This document shows, piece after piece, positions 8,647-14,788 of a DNA stretch of 55,316 bases. This DNA is from PNC22 sp035654175. Lineage in GTDB: Bacteria; Planctomycetota; Phycisphaerae; Phycisphaerales; UBA1924. Position 1 is the stretch's first letter. Each line of letters begins with the position of its first letter. The stretch spans positions 1 through 55,316 of the forward strand of contig DASRXL010000230.1 in NCBI GenBank assembly GCA_035654175.1, read 5' to 3'. The position numbers and the translations under genes are program-made. The notes beneath the pieces were generated by a model. That model was given only the letters and a program-made list of their open reading frames with translations. It was not told where the DNA came from and ran no database searches.

Positions 8647-9135
8647 GTGTCCAGCCTGCCGAACTCTCTCGCCGGTTGCCGTTCGCTCGCACTGATCGCC
8701 GCCGCGATCGTCGCCGGGGTGCTCTCGGGCTGCTCGGGCGCGGCCCCGCCGCGGGCGACAGTCTCGGACGCGCGGATCCGCGACCGGAGCCCGGAGGCGG
8801 CCGTCGTCGAGTTCGCGGTGGAGGCGACGAATCCGAACGACATCGAGCTGCCGCTGCGCGACATCACCTACTCGGTGTCGATCGACGGCCGACAGGTCTT
8901 CAGCGGCCGACGGGAGGCGATGGCGACGATCCCGCGCGGCGGGGCGCAGCGGGTGTACCTGCCCGCGGTGATCCCGATGGGCGGGGCGGGGACCGAGCCG
9001 GGCGTGCACCGGTACACGCTGCGGGGGCGCATGCGCTACAGCCTGCCGAGCCAGCTCGCGGACGTGCTCTTCGACGCGAAGATCTCCCGTCCGGGGGTGT
9101 CGTTCAGCGACGAGGGCGAGATCGACCTGCGGTGA
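8647..9135 (+). CDS. LEA type 2 (WHy-domain-like) lipoprotein
   Basis: A 162-residue protein with a GTG start. Residues 10-30 form a lipoprotein signal peptide (LALIAAAIVAGVLSGC, lipobox LSGC with Cys about residue 29). The rest reads as a single immunoglobulin-like LEA14/WHy domain: alternating strands with VEFAVEATNPNDIELPLRD, the N-P-N turn typical of the family, followed by a ring of hydrophobic strands ending in the C-terminal DLR. LEA14-like lipoproteins are known from many bacteria and are thought to protect or stabilise the envelope; the actual role is not established. Its own promoter immediately precedes the start codon. Confidence 0.8.
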   Translation: MSSLPNSLAGCRSLALIAAAIVAGVLSGCSGAAPPRATVSDARIRDRSPEAAVVEFAVEATNPNDIELPLRDITYSVSIDGRQVFSGRREAMATIPRGGAQRVYLPAVIPMGGAGTEPGVHRYTLRGRMRYSLPSQLADVLFDAKISRPGVSFSDEGEIDLR

Positions 9136-9223
9136 GCGGCGGATGCGAGGGGAGGGCATGCCGCTCGGCCCGCGCTCTCGGGCTCCCCGCGCTCCTCGGA
9201 GTTCATCCATGCCGAGGAGCCTC

Positions 9224-10519
9224 TCACGCCGCCGGTCGCAGGTTGCGGGCGACGCTCGTGCGGTACGCGGCCACGGCGGGGACGACTCCGGCGACCGAGG
9301 CGAGGGCGACCGCCGCGACGATGACCAGCAGCACCCACTCGGGCGGGTAGACGGGGGTGACCGCGACGCCGAGCTCGGCCTTGAGCGCGGCCGCGGCGAG
9401 GCCGCCGCCCGCGACGCCCAGCGCGACGCCGGCGAGGGCTCCGAGCAGGCCGAGCGCGGCGGACTCGGTGAGGACCAGGCCGAAGATGCGTGCGCGGCTG
9501 GCGCCGAGGACCCGGAGCACGGCGATCTGCCGGCGGCGCTGCTCCATGGAGCTGTAGAGAGCGATCATGATGGAGATCGCGCCCGAGACGAGCACGACGC
9601 CGGACATGGCGACGAGGATCGCGTTGACGCCGCCGACGATCTCGAAGAGCTTCGGGATCTCGCTCCCGGGCTCGGCGACCATGAAGCCCTCGCTGCGCAG
9701 GGCGTAGGCGAGGCTGTTGACGGCGCCCGAGGCGCTGGCGCCGGGGCGCGTCGCGGCGCGGACGTAGATGCCGGTGATCTTGCGATCCTCTTCGGTGAGG
9801 TCGTCGGGGGTGGTGTGCGCGTGGTCGTCCTCCCGCAGGCGGCGGTCATGGGCGTGGACCGTCCATGCGCTGACGAGGTCGGTGAAGAGTGCCCGATCGT
9901 GGGCGGAGCCCGTGGGCCCGAGCACGCCCACGACGGCGAAGGCGAACTCGTCGTGCACGTGGCCCTCGCCCTCGTGCTCGGCGTCGGACCGCCCGTGCGC
10001 GAGGTGGACGGTGTCGCCGACGCGCAGGCCCGACTCGCGCGCGGCCCGGGCCCCGAGGACGACCTCGAACGGCGCGTCGAAGCTCTCGCCCGCGGCGAAG
10101 GCCCACGGCTCGCCCTCGGCGGGCTCGAAGCGGGTGAAGAATTCGGGCGTCGTGGCGAGCACGGGCAGCCCCTCGTAGCTGTCGCCCTGCTGGACCGGGA
10201 TGGCGAAGGCGACGCGCGGGTCGGCGGCGACGCGCTGGAGGTCGTTCTCGCCGCGGGGGTCGTCGGCCAGGAGGTATGCCCCCGGCATGTTGGCGTAGAA
10301 AATGCCGTTGAGCACGCTGACCATGGGGCTCGACTCTCTGCTGACGAGCAGGTGCATGTTGCCCGAGCCGCGCTGGAAGGCCTTCTCGCCCGCGTCCCTG
10401 GTGCTCAGGAGCACCAGCAGCAGGCCGACGGCCACGGCGACGGTGAGGGCGGTCGTCACCGTCGAGAAGAGGCGCGAGGTCAGGCTGCGCCGGATAATGG
10501 TGAGGTCGCTGATGGCCAT
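9224..10519 (-). CDS. FtsX/MacB-type ABC transporter permease with histidine-rich extracytoplasmic loop
   Basis: A 431-residue protein. The start ATG 10519 has GGAGGG nine bases upstream; the frame is open further but without coding character. Topology is that of a MacB/LolC-type permease: one N-terminal helix (TTALTVAVAVGLLLVLL), a large extracytoplasmic domain of about 260 residues, then three C-terminal helices (AILVAMSGVVLVSGAISIMI, ALGLLGALAGVALGVAGG, VLLVIVAAVALASVAGVV). The cytoplasmic MEQRRRQIAVLRVLGASRARI before the second-last helix is the FtsX-domain coupling signature. The external domain has two histidine/acid clusters (HGRSDAEHEGEGHVHDEF and HAHDRRLREDDHAH), suggesting metal binding. 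No ATPase gene is adjacent, so the partner must be elsewhere. Confidence 0.85.
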   Translation of the reverse strand: MAISDLTIIRRSLTSRLFSTVTTALTVAVAVGLLLVLLSTRDAGEKAFQRGSGNMHLLVSRESSPMVSVLNGIFYANMPGAYLLADDPRGENDLQRVAADPRVAFAIPVQQGDSYEGLPVLATTPEFFTRFEPAEGEPWAFAAGESFDAPFEVVLGARAARESGLRVGDTVHLAHGRSDAEHEGEGHVHDEFAFAVVGVLGPTGSAHDRALFTDLVSAWTVHAHDRRLREDDHAHTTPDDLTEEDRKITGIYVRAATRPGASASGAVNSLAYALRSEGFMVAEPGSEIPKLFEIVGGVNAILVAMSGVVLVSGAISIMIALYSSMEQRRRQIAVLRVLGASRARIFGLVLTESAALGLLGALAGVALGVAGGGLAAAALKAELGVAVTPVYPPEWVLLVIVAAVALASVAGVVPAVAAYRTSVARNLRPAA

Positions 10520-10644
10520 GTCGCTTCCCTCCTGCGGCGGCCGCCCGGGATCGGCAGGATACGGCGGGTGCGGCGCTCGGGTGCGGCGGCGCGTGCGCCA
10601 CGGGGCCGTAGAAGCGGGTCGGCGGGGCGGCCAATGATCCCGCG

Positions 10645-11601
10645 ATGTCGACGCCGCTGGTGATTCAATCGGAGGAGCTGGACGCCGGCGCCGCCTCGTG
10701 GCTGGCCGAGCGGTGCGAGCTGGTCGCGTGCCGGTATGACGATCCCCGGTTCGGGCCGCTGCTGGCGCGGGCCGACGGGCTGATCGTGCGGACGTACACG
10801 GTGGTGAGCGCGGAGATGCTCGCGGCGGCGCCGCGCCTGCGGGTGGTGGCGCGGGCGGGGGTGGGGATCGACAACATCGATCTGGAGGCGTGCTGGGGGC
10901 GCGGCGTGGTGGTGGTGAGCACACCGGGGGCGAACACGCGGGCGGTGGTGGAGTTCGTGTTCGCGAGCATCTTCGACGTGCTGCGTCCGCGCGTGTTCGT
11001 GCACGAAGCGCTCGACATGGACACGTGGAACGCGATGCGCAAGGGGTGCGAGGCGCCGCGCCAGCTCGCCGACTGCACGCTGGGCGTGTGGGGCTTCGGG
11101 CGCGTGGGCTCGCAGGTGGCGCGGGCGGCGGCGGGCTTCGACATGCGCGTGATCTATCACGACCTGCTCGACATTCCGGAGGGCTTGCGGCATGGGGCCC
11201 AGCCGGTGGGGCGGGACGAGCTGCTCGCGCGGGCCGACGTGCTGAGCGTGCACGTGGACGGGCGGAAGGCCAACTACCACATCATGGATTCGGGCGCGTT
11301 CGCGCGGATGAAGGGGGACGTCTTGCTCCTCAACACCAGCCGCGGGTTCGTTGTCGACCCGGTGGCGTGCGCCGAGTTCTGCGTGGATCACCCGGGCGCG
11401 ACGGCGGTGCTCGACGTGCACGACCCGGAGCCGGTCGCGGAGACGAGCCCGCTGCTGGAGATCCCCAACGTGCACCTCTCCCCGCACATCGCGGGGGCGA
11501 CGAGGGCCGCCAAGCGCGAGATGAGCTGGGTGGTGCGCGACGTGTGGCGGGTGCTCAGCGGCGAGGCGCCGGAGCACCCGGCGCTGCCGGCGGCGGGGTG
11601 A
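10645..11601 (+). CDS. D-isomer-specific 2-hydroxyacid dehydrogenase (PdxB/SerA-like)
   Basis: A 318-residue NAD-dependent dehydrogenase. The Rossmann signature is GVWGFGRVGSQVARAA (G-x-G-x-x-G). The catalytic set is present: Arg in LLLNTSRGFVVD, Glu in DVHDPEP and His in SPHIAGAT. Length fits the short 2-hydroxyacid dehydrogenases without ACT domain. It ends 35 bases before pdxJ. PdxJ needs 3-amino-1-hydroxyacetone phosphate, which in the DXP-dependent pathway derives from 4-phosphoerythronate through PdxB, a member of this family; the neighbourhood therefore makes a PdxB-like role plausible, but the sequence alone does not separate it from SerA or glyoxylate-reductase-like enzymes. The start ATG lies six bases after an AATGAT box, without a Shine-Dalgarno sequence. 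Confidence 0.88.
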   Translation: MSTPLVIQSEELDAGAASWLAERCELVACRYDDPRFGPLLARADGLIVRTYTVVSAEMLAAAPRLRVVARAGVGIDNIDLEACWGRGVVVVSTPGANTRAVVEFVFASIFDVLRPRVFVHEALDMDTWNAMRKGCEAPRQLADCTLGVWGFGRVGSQVARAAAGFDMRVIYHDLLDIPEGLRHGAQPVGRDELLARADVLSVHVDGRKANYHIMDSGAFARMKGDVLLLNTSRGFVVDPVACAEFCVDHPGATAVLDVHDPEPVAETSPLLEIPNVHLSPHIAGATRAAKREMSWVVRDVWRVLSGEAPEHPALPAAG

Positions 11602-11624
11602 GCAAGGATCACCGGCGCGTGGCT

Positions 11625-11630
11625 TACACT
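11625..11630 (+). promoter_or_regulatory. -10-like box directly before pdxJ (leaderless type)
   Basis: TACACT followed by six bases and the ATG of pdxJ at 11637. No Shine-Dalgarno sequence and no convincing -35. Placement matches the other leaderless-like starts in this window. Confidence 0.4.
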
Positions 11631-11636
11631 TGAGCC

Positions 11637-12428
11637 ATGATCCAGCTCGGGGTGAATATCGACCATGTCGCGACCATCCGGCAGGCTCGGTACCGCGGAG
11701 TGGCGCACTCCCGGGCCGACCGGCCGGAGCCGGACCCGGTGCGGGCCGCGCACGAGGCTGAGCTGGGCGGGGCCGACGGGATCACGGTGCACCTGCGCGA
11801 GGATCGGCGGCACATCATCGACCGCGACGTGGAGCTGCTCCGCCAGTTGGTCGCGATCAAGCTGAACCTGGAGATGGCGGCGACGGACGAGATGGTGGAG
11901 ATCGCCTGCCGCATCGGCACCGACACGGCGATGCTGGTGCCCGAGGGGCGCGAGGAGGTGACGACCGAGGGGGGGCTCGACGTCGCCGGCCGCCATGCGC
12001 GGCTGCGCGGGGTGGTCGAGCGGCTGAAGGGGGCGGGATTGATCGTGAGCGGGTTCATCGACGCGGACCTGGCGCAGGTGCAGGCCGCGGCGGATGTGGG
12101 GTTCGACGTCTGCGAGGTGCACACCGGCCCGTACGCGCGAGCGTTCGCCGAGGCGGGGGGCGACTTCCGGCGGGAGGGCCTGACGGTGGCGCTCGAGCAG
12201 GTGGCGGTGGCGGGGGGGGCGATCCGGGGCGCGGGGATGCGGTTCAACGCCGGACACGCGCTCAATTACCACAACGTTGAGCCGATCGCCTCGCTCGCGG
12301 GCGTCGAGGAGCTGCACATCGGCCACGCGATCGTGAGCCGGGCGGTGTTTGTCGGGCTGCGCGAGGCGGTCCGGGAGATGAAGGCTCTGCTCCGCGCCCC
12401 GGAGCCGTCGCAGCGCGCGGGGGCCTGA
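11637..12428 (+). CDS. pdxJ: Pyridoxine 5'-phosphate synthase
   Basis: A 263-residue TIM-barrel enzyme condensing 1-deoxyxylulose-5-phosphate with 3-amino-1-hydroxyacetone phosphate to pyridoxine 5'-phosphate, the last ring-forming step of DXP-dependent vitamin B6 synthesis. Diagnostic motifs: LGVNIDHVATIRQAR at the N-terminus (catalytic His), ADGITVHLREDRRHI (Arg/His phosphate site), IKLNLEMAAT (conserved Glu), LVPEGREEVTTEGGLDV, VEVHTG-type CEVHTGPYA and the C-terminal GHALNYHNV and ELHIGHAIVSRA. Length is slightly above the usual 240 residues, mostly in the C-terminal tail. The preceding 2-hydroxyacid dehydrogenase gene may serve the same pathway. Confidence 0.97.
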   Translation: MIQLGVNIDHVATIRQARYRGVAHSRADRPEPDPVRAAHEAELGGADGITVHLREDRRHIIDRDVELLRQLVAIKLNLEMAATDEMVEIACRIGTDTAMLVPEGREEVTTEGGLDVAGRHARLRGVVERLKGAGLIVSGFIDADLAQVQAAADVGFDVCEVHTGPYARAFAEAGGDFRREGLTVALEQVAVAGGAIRGAGMRFNAGHALNYHNVEPIASLAGVEELHIGHAIVSRAVFVGLREAVREMKALLRAPEPSQRAGA

Positions 12429-12485
12429 TCAGAGCGGAATCGGGAGCATGGGGAGAGTTTCCGCCGATCCTGCGCAGACTTCACT

Positions 12486-12513
12486 TTGGAACCGTGAAGG
12501 TCGCGCTTAGAAT
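12486..12513 (+). promoter_or_regulatory. Candidate promoter of folC
   Basis: TTGGAA at 12486-12491 and TAGAAT at 12508-12513 are separated by 16 bases. The expected start of transcription, about 12520, lies only a few bases before the ATG at 12524, so the mRNA would be leaderless or nearly so. This argues for ATG 12524 rather than the upstream GTG at 12494 as the folC start. Confidence 0.5.
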
Positions 12514-12523
12514 CGGGCCGACC

Positions 12524-13990
12524 ATGCCACGAAGCACCCCGGCCGAAGTCCAAACCGAGGCCGCGAACGACAAGGTGGGACCCAAGCCCAGGATGGCGCG
12601 TCCGAGGCGATTCGCCAGCTATGACAGCGCGCTGAAGTTCCTGGACGGGCACACGAACGTGGAGCGGTCGCGCCCCAGCCACGTCGACAAGGACATCTTC
12701 AAGCTCGATCGGATGCGGGCGATCCTCGGGCAGCTCAAGAACCCGCACCACGACGTCAGGTTCGTGCACGTCGCCGGGAGCAAGGGCAAGGGCTCCACCG
12801 TGGAGATGATCGCCAGCGCCCTCACGTCCTGCGGGTATACGGCGGGGGTCTACACCAGTCCGCACCTGGTGGACGTGCGCGAGCGCATCCGGGTCGGCGG
12901 GCAGGCGATCGGCGCGGAGGAGTTCACCCGGGTGCTCGGCCACGTCGCCGCGGCGGCGCAGGGCGTGGAGCCGGAGCACGGCCGGCCGACCTATTTCGAG
13001 CTGATCACGGCGATGGCGTTCCGGTTTTTCGCGGACCGGGCCGTGGATATCGCGGTGGTGGAGGTCGGGCTCGGGGGCCGGCTGGACTCGACCAACGTCA
13101 TCACGCCGGAGTGCAGCGCGATCACGGCGATCCAGCTGGAGCACACGCAGCTCCTGGGCTCGACGCTGGAGCAGATCGCCCGCGAGAAGGCGGGCATCAT
13201 GAAGCCGGGCGTGACGACGTTCACCTTTCCGCAGGAGGAGAGCGTCATGAGCGCGTTCCGCGACGTGGCGCAGAAGGCGGGCGCGGACCTGAAGGTGATC
13301 GGCGAGGACGTGGACTTCTCGTGGCGGTTCGAGTCGAGCCCCGAGCTGGGGCCGCACGCGCGGGTGTGCCTGGCGACCGCCCGCTCAAACCACGAGCATT
13401 TGCCTGTGCCGCTGCCGGGGCAGCACCAGGCGTACAACTGCGGCCTGGCCCTGGCGGTGCTGGACAAGCTGCGGGAGAAGGGGTTCGACACCCGGGAGCG
13501 GCCGGTGGCGGTCGGGCTGGCCCGGACGCCGCGCCTCGGCCGTCTGGAGCAGGTGTGGACGTCGCCGCGGATCCTGATCGACGGGGCGCACACGACCGAG
13601 AGCGTCCACGCGCTCGTGAAGGCGATCGGGGCGCACATCCGCTACGACTCGATGGTGGTGATCTTCGGGTGCGCGTCGGACAAGGACGTGACCGGGATGA
13701 TCGACAAGATCGGCCTCGGCGCCGACAAGATCATCTTCACGCGGGCGACGGGGAACGCCCGGGCGGTGGACCCGCTGGAGCTCCAGCGGCTGTACGTGGA
13801 GCGGCACGGGAAGATGGCGCAGGTGGAGCCGAGCCTGAAGGAGGCGATCAACACGGCGGCGCGGGCGGTCGGCCGGGGGGACTTGATCCTGGTGACGGGG
13901 TCGTTCTACCTCGCCGGCGAGGCCAAGCGGCTGCTGCAGGAGGCCGCCGCGAAGAAGAAGGCGCAGAGCCAGGTGGAGCCGAAGAGCTGA
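12524..13990 (+). CDS. folC: Folylpolyglutamate synthase/dihydrofolate synthase
   Basis: A 488-residue Mur-ligase-family enzyme adding glutamate to (dihydro)folate. The ATP P-loop reads VHVAGSKGKGSTVEM; next come YTSPHLVDVRERIRVGG, the FolC signature VVEVGLGGRLDSTN, then EKAGIMKPG and the C-terminal ILIDGAHTTESV with the conserved D-G-A-H. Length is somewhat above the usual 420-440 residues because of a Lys/Arg/Pro-rich N-terminal extension of about 35 residues before FASYDSALKFL. The start was placed at ATG 12524; a GTG at 12494 would add ten residues but overlaps the likely promoter. Downstream lies a gene of unknown function in the same direction. Confidence 0.93.
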   Translation: MPRSTPAEVQTEAANDKVGPKPRMARPRRFASYDSALKFLDGHTNVERSRPSHVDKDIFKLDRMRAILGQLKNPHHDVRFVHVAGSKGKGSTVEMIASALTSCGYTAGVYTSPHLVDVRERIRVGGQAIGAEEFTRVLGHVAAAAQGVEPEHGRPTYFELITAMAFRFFADRAVDIAVVEVGLGGRLDSTNVITPECSAITAIQLEHTQLLGSTLEQIAREKAGIMKPGVTTFTFPQEESVMSAFRDVAQKAGADLKVIGEDVDFSWRFESSPELGPHARVCLATARSNHEHLPVPLPGQHQAYNCGLALAVLDKLREKGFDTRERPVAVGLARTPRLGRLEQVWTSPRILIDGAHTTESVHALVKAIGAHIRYDSMVVIFGCASDKDVTGMIDKIGLGADKIIFTRATGNARAVDPLELQRLYVERHGKMAQVEPSLKEAINTAARAVGRGDLILVTGSFYLAGEAKRLLQEAAAKKKAQSQVEPKS

Positions 13991-14017
13991 CGGCTCGCGT
14001 GCGGGAGTGCGAGAGCG

Positions 14018-14551
14018 TTGCTGATTCGACCGATCCACGTGACGCCGACGGGGGAGCTTTGGGCCGCCCGGATGGTCGTAGCGGGTGTGGTTATGCTCGG
14101 GACCGCTGCATTCTTCCTCGTCAGCGGTGTGTACGTCCAGATGCTCACTGAAACCGTGAGCGCGTGGGTCTTGATTCCGACCCTGCTCGCTGCGGCTTGG
14201 GGCGTTCGCGCGGGTGTAATCCAGATCAGGGGCAGCGCGACACTCCGAATCGATCTGGTGCAGCGGACGCTGGTGGTCGTTCGTCGATCGACGCGGCGCA
14301 CACTCCGACGTGAGTACCGCTTGGACGATGTTACAATTTGGATCGGCCCGGTGCGGGATTCTTTGTACCCCCAGCTTGGCGTGGTCCTCAGGATGTCGAG
14401 GTCAGGGTGGGCCTACATCCACGGGAGTTTCGACCGCGTGAAACTGGAGGCATTGGCTGCGGAGATCGCCGCGAGGTGGGGCGTCAATATCGAGCGCTCC
14501 GACCAAGAGATCTCCCTGCCACTCCGGCATAGAGCGGCCGATTTCTTCTAA
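14018..14551 (+). CDS. Membrane protein of unknown function with two N-terminal helices
   Basis: A 177-residue protein in a frame that opens at TTG 14018; GTG 14039 or ATG 14072 are alternative starts and none has a clear ribosome site. Two hydrophobic segments (MVVAGVVMLGTAAFFLVSGVYV and WVLIPTLLAAAWGV) are followed by a soluble domain of alternating strands (LRIDLVQRTLVVVRR, LDDVTIWIGPV, LGVVLRMSRSGWAYI) and a C-terminal helix. This resembles small PH-like membrane proteins, but no family was recognised. Base composition is clearly less GC-rich than its neighbours. It is followed by a strong hairpin terminator. Confidence 0.55.
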   Translation: MLIRPIHVTPTGELWAARMVVAGVVMLGTAAFFLVSGVYVQMLTETVSAWVLIPTLLAAAWGVRAGVIQIRGSATLRIDLVQRTLVVVRRSTRRTLRREYRLDDVTIWIGPVRDSLYPQLGVVLRMSRSGWAYIHGSFDRVKLEALAAEIAARWGVNIERSDQEISLPLRHRAADFF

Positions 14552-14681
14552 CCGATGGGGGTTCATCTGGCCCCGATGGCATTGCGACCGATATACTGTT
14601 CATCATGCCCGGATTCGTTCAAGTTCGACTTCCCCTTCTCGACGCCCCCTGACGCGCCGCGGCATCCCCGTAGACTCTCCG

Positions 14682-14712
14682 GGCCCCGCGGATCGCGGGG
14701 CCTTGTTCGTTT
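14682..14712 (+). terminator. Rho-independent terminator upstream of leuS
   Basis: A perfect nine-pair GC stem (14682-14690 with 14694-14702, loop GAT) is followed by TTGTTCGTTTT. It lies 130 bases after the preceding gene and 77 bases before the leuS start, so it could end the upstream transcript or act as an attenuator in a leuS leader; no leader peptide was identified. Confidence 0.75.
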
Positions 14713-14788
14713 TGGATCCTGGTCCATCCGCATAAGCTGCTGTCCACCCAGGACTTCGACCGTGACACCCAACCCAGCGAGCCCGCCC

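Noticed and set aside
10633..10638. AATGAT as a leaderless -10 box for the 2-hydroxyacid dehydrogenase gene
   Set aside because: Spacing fits (six bases) but the first base departs from TANNNT; too weak to count with the five better cases.
14555..14788. N-terminal extension of leuS by 78 codons
   Set aside because: The stretch contains a strong terminator hairpin and shows no similarity to LeuRS N-termini; ATG 14789 gives the usual beginning.
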